Shown here: one piece after another, positions 8,553-18,600 of the stretch | How positions within the stretch are numbered: the first letter of the stretch is position 1 | Layout of the letters: every line of letters starts with the position of its first letter | The notes under the pieces: model-generated | What the model was told of the DNA's origin: nothing | Database searches by the model: none | The model's input: only the letters and a program-made list of their open reading frames with translations | Assembly: GCA_022821545.1 (NCBI GenBank) | Contig: JAJEDJ010000004.1 | Coordinates: 106,316 to 170,315 of the forward strand | Length of the DNA: 64,000 bases | Direction of reading: 5' to 3' | From: Caldilineaceae bacterium | GTDB taxonomy: Bacteria; Chloroflexota; Anaerolineae; Caldilineales; Caldilineaceae | Made by a program: the position numbers and the translations under genes

Positions 8553-9542
8553 GTGAGCAAACAATACTACGGCGGCCAAGCTGTCATTGAAGGCGTGATG
8601 ATGCGAGGCCGCAAGGCGATGTCGATTGCCGTGCGTAACGCGCAGGGTACGATCGTGATCCACGAGGAGCCGCTCACGGCCAGGATCTATACGCGCAAGT
8701 GGGGGCAGTGGCCGTTCGTACGGGGGCTGGCGCTGCTGTGGGATGCGCTTGGGCTGGGGATGCGGGCGCTGATGTGGAGCGCGGACGTAGCGATGCAGGA
8801 GGATGACGCCGAGGAGCAGGTCGAGTTTTCCGGCCCTGTGGCGTGGACGACGATCGCGACGAGTCTCGCGTTTGCGGTGGCGATTTTCTTTTTGGTTCCC
8901 ACCTTGGCCAGCCGCTGGTTTGCCGGCTTCTTTGAACACAATCCCTATCTCGACGCAGTGGCCGAAGGCGGTATCCGCCTGGTTCTGTTTGTGGTCTATC
9001 TGTGGGCGATCAGCCTATTGCCCGACATCCGACGCGTGTTCGCGTATCACGGCGCGGAGCACAAGGCGATCAACGCTTACGAGGCCGGCGCGAGACTTAC
9101 GATAGACAGTGTACAGAAGTACAGTGTACAGCATGTACGTTGCGGGACCAGCTTCCTACTTTACGTGCTTGTGATCAGCATTCTCCTTTTCGCCCCTCTC
9201 ACCTTTGCCTGGATCGAGTACCCCTGGCTGGCGTTACTTCTGCGTTTTGTCACCCGTCTGCTGCTGGTCCCACTGGTTGCCGCGATCTCCTATGAGATAA
9301 TCCGTTTCAGTGCCAATCACGCCGAAAACCCGCTGATGCGGCTGCTGATTGCGCCGGGTCTTCTGCTCCAACGCATAACCACCCGCGCGCCGGACAATTC
9401 AATGGTCGAATGTGCGATTGCCGCCCTGATCCCGGTGCTGGCTGCCGATGGTATTGAGGGCGTCCCGCCGGCGCGTCCAGAGGAGTCCGACGAGGAAAGG
9501 GCAGACGCAGCGCGCGCGTACGGCGAAGCGGCAGCGGATTAG
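8553..9542 (+). CDS. DUF1385 family membrane protein (YqhQ-like)
   Basis: About 329 residues. The N-terminal DUF1385 motif [19 protein letters not shown] is followed by two hydrophobic segments, then the conserved [15 protein letters not shown] motif near residue 165 and VRCGTSFLL, then further membrane segments. The His-Glu-His cluster and conserved Cys look like a metal site but the family has no established function. The GTG at 8553 is chosen because the conserved family start follows at once; a frame opening at 8418 would add 45 unlike residues. No clear ribosome site is visible, so the start is uncertain. The family is widespread in Chloroflexota and Firmicutes. Confidence 0.88.
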   Translation: MSKQYYGGQAVIEGVMMRGRKAMSIAVRNAQGTIVIHEEPLTARIYTRKWGQWPFVRGLALLWDALGLGMRALMWSADVAMQEDDAEEQVEFSGPVAWTTIATSLAFAVAIFFLVPTLASRWFAGFFEHNPYLDAVAEGGIRLVLFVVYLWAISLLPDIRRVFAYHGAEHKAINAYEAGARLTIDSVQKYSVQHVRCGTSFLLYVLVISILLFAPLTFAWIEYPWLALLLRFVTRLLLVPLVAAISYEIIRFSANHAENPLMRLLIAPGLLLQRITTRAPDNSMVECAIAALIPVLAADGIEGVPPARPEESDEERADAARAYGEAAAD

Positions 9543-9543
9543 C

Positions 9544-9555
9544 TGACTGCAGTCA
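9544..9555. repeat. 12-bp perfect palindrome between convergent genes
   Basis: TGACTGCAGTCA directly follows the stop codon of the DUF1385 gene, in the 87-base gap before the convergent tubulin-like gene. It is too short for a confident terminator. Confidence 0.35.
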
Positions 9556-9629
9556 CCCCGGTTATTTGATTTCGAACTCTGTTCTCAACTGAAAAGAGCT
9601 TTAGCAGGCTGCGCGCGGCGCTGTAGCGG

Positions 9630-12600
9630 CTATGACCAGGCGGAGCGGGAGTTGCGCGGGTCCTGCTGGTTATACATTTCTGCGTGGATGGCGTCCGTTA
9701 GCAGGATCTGCTGGCGTGAGGCGCTGTCCATCCGGCCCAACTCGGTCAGATAGCGAGTCATGCTTCCCAGGTCTCTTAGCTCAAGACCGTGCAGAGTGCG
9801 GACGAAGGCGATCTGAAAGGGATTGCCGGTCAACAGACGGGGGATGCGCAGGCTCTGCATAACGTCTTCGGTCAGGTCGCTGTCGGGGTCGCCGGATACC
9901 GCTGCGAACTCCACCGGCAGCCCATGCGCCGCAAGCCGGTCCGATACGTCGTAGTTGGCAGAGGGCTTGGCGGCATTCCACATAGTTTCCAGATAGCGCA
10001 GGGCGGCGGTAGAGACCGGTGTGAACTCCCCGTCCGGATTGAGAGAGGCAAGACCCTCTGCCGAGGTCGTGTCGCGCCAGAGCAGATGCTCGAGATTGTA
10101 TTCCTGCGCTCGCTCGCGCAGGAATGCCTTGCGCGCCATTTCGGTCTCACTGTCGAGCGCGGCCCGGCCACCGCCCTGCTCCTGTTCGGGGAGGGCTGTC
10201 TGGCTCTCGCCAGCGGCAGCCTGAGCGCTCTCGCGAACATGAGAAGCCAGAATACCTTCAAGAGGGCGGGACGACACTTCCCGGCCGGTGAACAGCGCAG
10301 CCAGCCGTTCGAGACGTTGGGGCGCTGTCCAGTTGGCGCGCAGGCGCCCTTCCCCACCCCTGTAGCCGGCGGCGGAATGGGGAGGTCCAGCCGCCTGGAT
10401 TCCGGCATGAACATCCTGGCGGCCGCGCATGAAGGCCAGGCAGCGTTCCCACATATTCTGGCTTAGATGGGGTCGGTACAGATGGGATGTGATCGCATCT
10501 TCCGGCGGGAGGGGCGGCATCTTTTCACTGACGGACCAGTCCTGTAAAGACCGGCAGGTCTGTTCAAGAACACTGTCCATCTGTTTGAGCATCTGTTCCA
10601 GATGATCGTGAACACGGCCCAGCCCCCGCCACACGCTGTCCTGCAGACGGGAGGTCAGTTCGGAACAGGCCAGATTGACCCGTTCGCGCCGCAGCTTCTG
10701 CACGCGCTGCGCCCGCCTCCGATAGGAGGTGGTCGCGCCGAGAAACGCGCCGATCATCAGCCCGATAAATGTGGCGGCGTTGGCTTCGTTGCCGATGAAG
10801 TCGACGACTGCGTCCAGAGACGCGCCGGTCATCAGCTGTGTGATCACGGAGGGATCGTTTTGCCCGGCGACGAAATCGTCCGCATTGCCGACCAACCCGG
10901 AGCCGAACAGGTAGAGCAGTGTCAGCAGAACGATACCGCTCAGCAGCCCAATCACTCGCGTCAATGATCCGAACAGAGATGGTTTGTCGGCGAGCGTGCG
11001 ACGATAGCGGTTGCGCCAGTCGCGCAGCTCCAACTGTCGTTCAACCCGGTTTGCATCGGCAGGCGTAAAGGCGGCGGCGTCCCCTGCTGCCAGTGACGGC
11101 CCAAGTCGTTCCTGCTCCAGTTCGAACAGCCACTGGTGGAGTTGGCGCCGCGCATGCAGAAGTCCTGACGGCTCGGAGCTAATCAGTGAGATCAGGTGGG
11201 CGCGCATCTGCTGCGCGACGGCCGGCAGGAAGCGGTTGTCGGTGGGGTTGACGGGTAGGCCGTCTTCGTCCAGGGCGGCCAGTCCCCAAGCCGTATCCAG
11301 AGCGGCGGCGCCGAAATCCTCTTCAGACTGGGCCAGCACACTCTGGAACTGATTGTCGAAGGCGGCCTGCCAGCGGACCGGATTGAGACCGCGCAGCTTA
11401 CGCGCCGTCGCTGACGGCAGCACGTATCCCGAATGGACTGTGAGATCCTGGATCGTCTCGGGACTCAGCTCCTTGAACAGGTCGGGCATCTGCCCGATGA
11501 GCCGGTTCAGTGCCTGATGCGAGGTTGCCCCCAAATGCTGCAGCGAGGCCAGTGGCTCCAAGTGGTTGGCAGTGCCGGTCGAGTGTGGGCCGGCGGCGGG
11601 TGAACCGTCAGCGCTTCCAGGCTGCAGCAGGACCTGCTCGCGCACGAGCCGCTTGCCCTCATGCTGCTGCGCGGCCCGGAAGATATAGTCCAGCGGCACA
11701 TGATCTGCGGCTGCGCCGAGCAGGCTGTAGGGCCGTTCACCGGCGTTGCGCAGATCAATACCGACCTGTTCATCAATGTAGGCGGCTCCGTCGGCGGCGA
11801 TGAGGGCCTGAAGGGTGTTGCCAACGAGGACGGAGAGTTCATAGCTGTTGCGGGCCAGGCCTTGATTGCTCTTTTCCCGGTCAACCAGATAGATGCGGTC
11901 GAAGAGCGGTCGCCCCAGCCACTCCTCCGGAAGCGTGTTCCGTGCCTTGGAGTCTTTCCAGATGGAAGAGATGACCTGTTTGAGGTTGGCGCGGCGCAGG
12001 CCGGTGAACGCCTCCAATTCGGCCAGTGCCGCGTAGCAGGAGGCGTCTTCGATAGTGCGGTTGGCGTCGGTGGCGTAGCTGCCGGCGGCGAAGATGCCGA
12101 CGACCTGAGCGATGTGACGCTGGCCCAGATAGTTAAGATGGTGCGCGATCGTTGGCCAGATCAGGGCCGATGTCAACGGTTCATAGAGTGGTGCAATCAC
12201 ATACAGTGTCGTCTGTACAAAGGGGTCGCCGGGAACCAGGGTGTCGGCGCGGATGGGATCGATGATATTGGAGGCGACCAGATGGGCGATGCTGCCGCCG
12301 TCGTTGATCGCGGCGCGAAATGCATGCCGCCGCGTTGGCGTATCAGACGGTGCTGTGGGCGATGCAGAGGGGTTTTCTGCGCTGACGGGAACACCGCCGG
12401 TGTCAGCGTCCTTGTTTGATCTGCGGAATGGCCAGGGCAGGCCCCTGCGCGAAGGTTTAGCGGCTGTGGGCGAGTCGCCCGCTGACCCAGGTGGGTACGG
12501 GGGAGATTGTTCCGCCTGCCATTGGAGCGGGTGCAGCGCGTCTGCGGCCGACGCCAGCAAAAGGCTGGCCCGCCGCTGGCTCGTTGCCCGACGCCAGTGG

Positions 12601-12923
12601 TTGGTGGTCTGCGGCAGTTCAGGAACGGCAGGGGGCGGCGACCGCATCAGTTCGGTGAGCAGCCGTTCGAGATAGAAAGGCGGAAGACGGTTGTCACGCA
12701 GGGTGAACAGATTAAGAGCAATCTCGTCCTGATGATTGAGTTGATCGGACGGCAGGAGGGCGGCAAAGCGGGTGATGCGCGTCAGATCGGGACCGTCAAC
12801 GCCGGTAGCATTACGCTGTTCCTGGGCGGAGTGCAGGCGCGGCGCCAAATGGAGCATCGTCTGCAGGCCCCATCCACCAAGACATAGTATTGCAGCTCGG
12901 CTGCGGGTTGCGCCGGGAATCAT
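9630..12923 (-). CDS. Giant membrane-anchored protein, probable degenerate tubulin/FtsZ-superfamily paralogue
   Basis: A 1097-residue protein with no confident family by eye. Its N-terminal 420 residues follow the outline of the adjacent GTPase: a glycine-rich strand AAILCLGGWGLQTML at 10-24, a strand LYVIAPLYEPLTS at 240-252 where the neighbour has its GGTGAG loop, then IAQVVGIF...CYAALAELEAF at 271-306 and LFDRIYLVDREKSNQGLAR at 340-358. The GTP-binding GGTGAG signature itself is absent. A Pro/Ser-rich insert fills 135-200. Two membrane segments lie near 648-672 and 705-725, followed by a basic coiled-coil-like segment and a long charged C-terminal domain. It is the last gene of the VWA / tubulin-like operon. 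The paralogy is my inference from order and spacing of the motifs. Confidence 0.75.
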   Translation of the reverse strand: MIPGATRSRAAILCLGGWGLQTMLHLAPRLHSAQEQRNATGVDGPDLTRITRFAALLPSDQLNHQDEIALNLFTLRDNRLPPFYLERLLTELMRSPPPAVPELPQTTNHWRRATSQRRASLLLASAADALHPLQWQAEQSPPYPPGSAGDSPTAAKPSRRGLPWPFRRSNKDADTGGVPVSAENPSASPTAPSDTPTRRHAFRAAINDGGSIAHLVASNIIDPIRADTLVPGDPFVQTTLYVIAPLYEPLTSALIWPTIAHHLNYLGQRHIAQVVGIFAAGSYATDANRTIEDASCYAALAELEAFTGLRRANLKQVISSIWKDSKARNTLPEEWLGRPLFDRIYLVDREKSNQGLARNSYELSVLVGNTLQALIAADGAAYIDEQVGIDLRNAGERPYSLLGAAADHVPLDYIFRAAQQHEGKRLVREQVLLQPGSADGSPAAGPHSTGTANHLEPLASLQHLGATSHQALNRLIGQMPDLFKELSPETIQDLTVHSGYVLPSATARKLRGLNPVRWQAAFDNQFQSVLAQSEEDFGAAALDTAWGLAALDEDGLPVNPTDNRFLPAVAQQMRAHLISLISSEPSGLLHARRQLHQWLFELEQERLGPSLAAGDAAAFTPADANRVERQLELRDWRNRYRRTLADKPSLFGSLTRVIGLLSGIVLLTLLYLFGSGLVGNADDFVAGQNDPSVITQLMTGASLDAVVDFIGNEANAATFIGLMIGAFLGATTSYRRRAQRVQKLRRERVNLACSELTSRLQDSVWRGLGRVHDHLEQMLKQMDSVLEQTCRSLQDWSVSEKMPPLPPEDAITSHLYRPHLSQNMWERCLAFMRGRQDVHAGIQAAGPPHSAAGYRGGEGRLRANWTAPQRLERLAALFTGREVSSRPLEGILASHVRESAQAAAGESQTALPEQEQGGGRAALDSETEMARKAFLRERAQEYNLEHLLWRDTTSAEGLASLNPDGEFTPVSTAALRYLETMWNAAKPSANYDVSDRLAAHGLPVEFAAVSGDPDSDLTEDVMQSLRIPRLLTGNPFQIAFVRTLHGLELRDLGSMTRYLTELGRMDSASRQQILLTDAIHAEMYNQQDPRNSRSAWS

Positions 12924-13049
12924 TGGCAGTTTCTGGTTCAGGTTTTGGTTGCCGGGTTGCGTACGGCGCTAAGTGACCTATTTTATAACAGATTGCCGGG
13001 GCCGGTACAGGTTGACCGATCTACGGCAGGAATGGACGTCAAACCAAAG

Positions 13050-15527
13050 CTAGAGATCATTTTCGGTGATTTCGGGCAAGTCGACCCAGGCGGGATGGAG
13101 ATGAAACTCCTCGCGGGCGGGGAAATCGAGTTTGTTTTCATATTGTGCCCGAAACTCGTCCAGGCGGTCGATAAGCGTCACTGGCAGGCCGTGGACGATC
13201 CAGACGGCGTCCATGCGTCCGGTGTCGCCGGTGGGTACCCATTTCAAGTCCTCCTGCCCGACCATCGCCATCGCCAACTGGGCATCGTCTTCGCGCGTTG
13301 ACGGTGTGGCCGCCAGGCGGATGTGCTCCAGATTGCCGTCGTGAAAGCTGAAACGGTCCGAATCCCAGCGGATATAGGGGTTCAGACGGTCCAGCCACTG
13401 CTGGACACGGTTGTTGGGCAGAGGCCGGGCCTGCTGGGTCTCTTGGCCATGTTGCACACCGATAATGTGACGGATGTCGACGCACTGCAGAACCCTGCCC
13501 AGCAGCCCCCTTTCGGTGGTGATTGCGTTGGTGAGGTTCGCAAAGAGCTCCTCACCGCTGACCGCCTGTCCTAAGTTCAAAGCGCGGTCGATAACGGGCC
13601 CGAGCAGAACCTCCCAGTCGCTGGGGTAGACGACCTGAGCTGCGTTGCGATAGAAGTGTTGCAGATAGTCGCGCCCGACGGCGCCGGTTTCCAGCTCATA
13701 GTATGTATTGGTGCTGGCGGTGCCGTCGGAGATGCGGGGGTCGATGCGCTCGGCGGCCCGCCTTGCCGCATGATTGGCCCGGCCCAGCGCGCTGCCGGCA
13801 TAGTCTATCTGTGAGCGGAAAAGTTCCCGCATCTGCGTTCCATATGCGAAGAGGCGCTCGACGAGGATTCGCTCCAGGATGTCGCGACGCTGGTGAAGAC
13901 GGGAACGGGCCTTGCGCTGGCGCATGTCTCGGGCGCGGTCGCGGGCCTGGCGGGGGTTGAAGGCCGCGAGCATGAGGTCGCCCAGTCCGCCGGCAATCTG
14001 GCCGATCTGCTCGGCTGCGCCTCCTTGCTGGGCCAGCAAGGAGCGCCAACGGGCACGGTCCTCTTCCATGACCGGCTGGTTGTTCAGCAGGAAAAGTCTT
14101 TGTTTTATCAGCGATTCGTTGGGCGCGGTAGAGGGATTCAGCGGCGCCAGCAGGTCGGCCAGCAGCAGCGCGCCGCGCAGTCCTGTATCGAGGATCACCT
14201 GCCGAAAAGTTTCGTCGACCGCGGTCTTGAAACCGAGCCATGCGCCGCGTTGTTCCTCGACCTCCTCGGCCATCTCTTCCAGCCGGTCGTTGTCCAACGA
14301 GAGATAACGGGAGCGCATCCTGGCCAGGAGTCCCTGCCAGGCGGTGACAACCTTCTGGCGTGTCTGTGGGGAGACAGACTGGCGCGGGTCGTTGAGCTCC
14401 GGCCCGGCGGCCAGGCGCCGCATGCAGTCTGCGAGGAATGCCTGTTGCCAGAAGTTGACCAGCGACTCGTCCGGCGCGACGATCGCGGATGCGGCAAAGC
14501 TGCTGTAGACCAGGTAGTTACCCTTCGCCGGAGGCCGCTCGGTACGGCGGTCATTCACAACTTCGGCGGCGGCGACGCTGCCGGACATGCGTTCGCGCAC
14601 GACGTTCACCTCCAGCCCGAGAATTTCACTGCTCAGATGGCTGATGGCTGTGAGCTGGATCAGATGCGCGGCAAGGTTTTCGGCATCGGCTTTGCGGGCC
14701 AGGCTGCGGCCGTCGCGGTTGGTACGCCCGACGAGAAATATAAAGTCGAACGGCGCGTAGGGTGTGTCGGGGAGCGCCCGCTGTTCGCTGGGATAGAGTT
14801 CCTGGAACTGCTGCGTTTCCTGGAAGTAGTTCAGTTCTTTGAGTGCGGCGTAAGCGTTGGCTTTGATGCGGCGGCGCTGCAGGTCGCTGTTGATCTCCTC
14901 TTCGAGCACGTCGGGCAGGAAGAAGATGCCGACGACGCGAGCGTTGCTGCGCACGAGGGCGCGCACGCGGTGCGCTACGTCCATAAACATGCCGGCGCCG
15001 GTACCGCCGCAGAGGCTGCTGACGACATAGACGAGCTGATAGTTGCTCATCACGGGAAAGCGGCGATTCTGAGCCATCTCCAGATCGCGGATCTTGTCCA
15101 GGGCCGCGTATTTCGTCTCCAGCAGCCTTTTGAAGGTGACATAGTTGCGGAAGAAGGAGAGCCGCCCGATGGGCCGCAGCTGTTTGGCGCCGTTGTGGAT
15201 ATAGCCGAGCGGGATCGAGGGGTAGTCCCACCAGCGGGCGATTTCGGGATGATTTTCGAGGTTATCGACGAGGCGGGTTGCGTCAAATTTGCCCATGTAG
15301 GCCGATTCATCGGCGTAGAGGGGCTCCTGATCGAGCCGGTTGATCAGCGGTTCGGTATCCAGCGCCAGCAGTTGAATCATCGCCGGCAGCGTTTCGCCGC
15401 CCCAGGCTTTGCGCAGGCGCCGTTTGACCGCCCGCACAGCATTGGTGCCCATACCGCCTACGCCGACCACGAGGGTGGGATAAATTGTCGGCTTTTCACT
15501 AATAAACGGCGCCCCGTTCTGCTCCAT
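13050..15527 (-). CDS. Tubulin/FtsZ-superfamily GTPase (tubulin-like, PF13809 type)
   Basis: An 825-residue protein with the tubulin-like N-terminal GTPase fold. It has the first glycine-rich loop LVVGVGGMGTNAV at 19-31, the strand QLLALDTEP at 52-60, and the signature loop SLCGGTGAGMFMDV at 171-184, the equivalent of the tubulin GGGTGSG phosphate loop. Next come ARVVGIFFLPDV (196-207) and the helix with NAYAALKELNYF. The region from about 450 to 825 is charged and mostly helical. Known relatives sit next to VWA-domain genes and have been proposed to act in membrane remodelling. ATG 15527 has AAGGAAG about seven bases upstream. It lies between the VWA gene and the giant paralogue on the same strand, so the three products probably form one complex. 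Confidence 0.85.
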   Translation of the reverse strand: MEQNGAPFISEKPTIYPTLVVGVGGMGTNAVRAVKRRLRKAWGGETLPAMIQLLALDTEPLINRLDQEPLYADESAYMGKFDATRLVDNLENHPEIARWWDYPSIPLGYIHNGAKQLRPIGRLSFFRNYVTFKRLLETKYAALDKIRDLEMAQNRRFPVMSNYQLVYVVSSLCGGTGAGMFMDVAHRVRALVRSNARVVGIFFLPDVLEEEINSDLQRRRIKANAYAALKELNYFQETQQFQELYPSEQRALPDTPYAPFDFIFLVGRTNRDGRSLARKADAENLAAHLIQLTAISHLSSEILGLEVNVVRERMSGSVAAAEVVNDRRTERPPAKGNYLVYSSFAASAIVAPDESLVNFWQQAFLADCMRRLAAGPELNDPRQSVSPQTRQKVVTAWQGLLARMRSRYLSLDNDRLEEMAEEVEEQRGAWLGFKTAVDETFRQVILDTGLRGALLLADLLAPLNPSTAPNESLIKQRLFLLNNQPVMEEDRARWRSLLAQQGGAAEQIGQIAGGLGDLMLAAFNPRQARDRARDMRQRKARSRLHQRRDILERILVERLFAYGTQMRELFRSQIDYAGSALGRANHAARRAAERIDPRISDGTASTNTYYELETGAVGRDYLQHFYRNAAQVVYPSDWEVLLGPVIDRALNLGQAVSGEELFANLTNAITTERGLLGRVLQCVDIRHIIGVQHGQETQQARPLPNNRVQQWLDRLNPYIRWDSDRFSFHDGNLEHIRLAATPSTREDDAQLAMAMVGQEDLKWVPTGDTGRMDAVWIVHGLPVTLIDRLDEFRAQYENKLDFPAREEFHLHPAWVDLPEITENDL

Positions 15528-15552
15528 ATATGGCTTCCTTCTGAAACTCCAT

Positions 15553-15594
15553 GTAGTCGGTTCTCAGTAGTCTGATCTCAGTATTCCGTCACTG
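15553..15594. repeat. Heptameric repeat array upstream of the tubulin-like gene
   Basis: Six 7-base units in register: GTAGTCG, GTTCTCA, GTAGTCT, GATCTCA, GTATTCC, GTCACTG (consensus about GTNNTCA). It lies in the 168-base gap between the VWA gene and the tubulin-like GTPase gene of the same operon. Confidence 0.55.
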
Positions 15595-15695
15595 CGCATG
15601 TTTGCGTAGCTTGCCAAGCCATCTGGTTACCGCCAACTGCCGAAGGATCTGAGGTCGGCGAAATGCTCCGACAGCAGCGCATAGAAAGACAGAGA

Positions 15696-18600
15696 CTAGA
15701 AGCTGTCGCGCGAGCTGCTCCAGGGGTCAGCCGAACCCGCGCCGGCGGATGAACTGTTGTGCTCGTCGCCCAAAGCCCCATCGCCCAAAGAGGGAGACGA
15801 CCAGTTCGAGTTGTCGCCGGGCGGTCCTGTCCGTCCGATGTCGCCGGACCCAGCGGACGAGTAAGGGTCCGCCCCCCAGCCTCTCTGGTCCCAGGCTGTG
15901 TCCCAAGCGGACTCTTGCGTTCCCCCACCGGCGCCTTGCCAACTGTCCGAACTGCCGGAACCGGCAAAACGCTCAGGAGGGGTATCAGCGATATTCTCAA
16001 AGGCAGCGGAATAGCCTGGCGAGCCTGCTGCAGATTCCGGTCCTGGGACGGGCGGTGGGTAAGACGCGTACGCCGGATCCCCGGCCGCATTCGAGGTTGC
16101 AAAGGCGGCTTCCGGCCCGCTGGCGTGATGCCAACTGTCCGGACTGCCGGGGGCGGCAGCGTACCCAGGCGTAAGAGGGGAATCCTGTCCAGGCAGGGTC
16201 ACTTCCGGATCTTCGTCGTCATCCATATTGTACCCGCGAGTGCGGGCACGCGCCACCAGGATGAGCAACCCCAAGAGCAGCATCGGTGCGCTGCAGAAAA
16301 CGAGCGGGAAGGTGTAAAACGGGCGCAGCCACCACTCAACGTAACGCTGATAAAGGGTTGGGCTGCGGAAACTGATATCGACAGACTGAATCTCGCCGGC
16401 CAGGCCGACAATGCTCAGCTGCAACTTTCCACTATAAAAGGAGCCGCGCAGGGCGTCTTTGGGCAAGTCTTTGCGGGCGATGAGGGTGACGGGGACTTCG
16501 AAAAAGCCTTCGGCATCAGGAAGACCGTTGACTTCCACCGGCGGGGCTTCGAGGAAAAGTTCATCCAATTTCATCACACCGCTGCCGGTTTCTCCCGAAG
16601 CGGTTAGCCCAACAATTTCTAGAACAAAAGGCGTTTTTCCGATGAAGCGCAGGAAGAGCGTTTCCGTCGCTCTTTCCCCGGCCCGCCCCAGATCGCCAAA
16701 ATCGAGCGCGCCGGCGACACCCCACTCCACGTCGCGAATCTGGAGGCGGAAAGGAACAGTCGCCGCTGAGGAGGGATCCGCGGCGGCGGAGGCGTGTGCG
16801 GACAGGACATCGAAGTCCTGGCTGGGACCGGCCAGACTGAGGAGCCCGTGGCAGCTGCCGGCGGACATGGGACCTTCGCTTTGCAGGCGAACCGGCAGCG
16901 CCCAGTTCGCCGGTTGTAAACCGCCCAAGCCCACGGCGTCAGCCGCGCCGTCGCCCGCCGCCTCGAAGGGTTGCAGGTCACCGGCGGTGGCAGTGAGGCC
17001 GTTACAGCTACTTTCGGCCAGTTCGACCGTCAGCCGAAAGGGAGTGTTCCCGCTGTAGGCGACGGGCAACAGGACTTGCTCATCCACCCGAAAATTCGGC
17101 GATGTATCGTAGAGCAGCGCGCCGAAGTCGGCCTCCTGCACCTGGATGCTTGCCTGGGAGCGGGGGATGTTCAGGATCACAGCCAATGAGGGGGCGGGAC
17201 GCACCTGGACTTCCATGGGCAGTCCGGCCGGGCTGAGAGCCGACAGATTCAACTGGCCTTCGTACTGGCCGGGGCGCAACAGATCGAGACCGTCCACATG
17301 CAGGAGGGCTGTCTGAAATCCGTTTTCAGGCACTTCTACGGAAAGGCTCACTGAAGCCTGGCGCATGATTTCGCTTGTATCGGACCGGCGCAGGACCAGC
17401 GACGCTTCCAGCGTTCCAATCTCTTCAACCGTACTTGCCTGGATCGTGAGCGGCCATCCTTCGGGCGGCATCTTGGCCAGATCGATATCGGCCGGCAGGC
17501 CCTTCACGTAGATCGCCGGTTCCACTTCCAGGAGCGTGCGCGCATAATCTCCAAAACGGACTCCATTGATAGCCGCCGTCAGCAGGAAGAGCGCTTCGTA
17601 GTCACGGCCGTCCTGCGGCATAAAGCCGTCGTCGGAGCAGACATGTTCACCGCAGCCGATCCGTCTCCGGTAGACGATTTCGCCGCTGTCGAGGTCGGTA
17701 ACGTAGACAGCGGCCTGGAGATCATCCAACTGGATACTGGGGCCGAAACCGACCTGCAGTTGCAGGCTGCCGTCTTGCAGAATTCCGGGATTGCCGGCCG
17801 AGGGAGAGAAGACCTGTGCTTTGGGCAACTCCTCAGAGGTCTGAAGCCGGAAGGTACGCCGCAGTTGCAACGGCTCTCGATCCTCTCCCAACTGAACTGT
17901 GACCTCTTCCACGCCGCCGGAAAGCTGCTGGACGGCGACCGTTCGGCCGCTGACCGGGTCCTGACCCAGGAGGGGGACTGGCAGATTGCCATTGAGCACC
18001 AGCGGCTCGTCCGCGGCGGGGCCGGCGCCGGCAACGACGACGAGGGGCGACTTGCCGGCAGGATAATAGCGCGTGGAGGCGGCATTGCCGTGTACGCCGG
18101 GAGGCGGGAAGAGGAGCTCGGGATAGCTATCGGCCTGAACGACGGCAAAGCTGCTCAGATCGGTCGTCTTTGCCACCCATTCGCCGGCCGCCAGCGGCGC
18201 GACGGCCACGTTGAGGTCGATGTTGCCGTCGGCGAGCAGGCTCTGTGTCAGCATCGGCGCGCCGTCCCGCTCTACAGCAGTGATCGCCGACTGCGGGCTG
18301 ACGAAGGCGATGCTGCCGGCGCCATGCGCCTTGCGGATTGAGATCGTCAAGTTCCCATGCACGTTGCGGTGGGTGACGACCGAGCGGTCCGACTTCATTT
18401 CGGCGAATAGTTCGCTGAAGATGAGCAGGAGGTCCTGCGAGCTCTTGGCCTCGCGCGCGAGGGGCGTACTCGTCTTGAGAAAATCGCCGGCGCAGCCCGC
18501 GTCGGGATTGCAAAGGATCACAGGGTAGAGCAGTGCGCCCGCGTCCTCGATCCGTGCCAGCAGATTGGTGATGGTCTGCCGCTGGTCGGTGACCTGTAAC

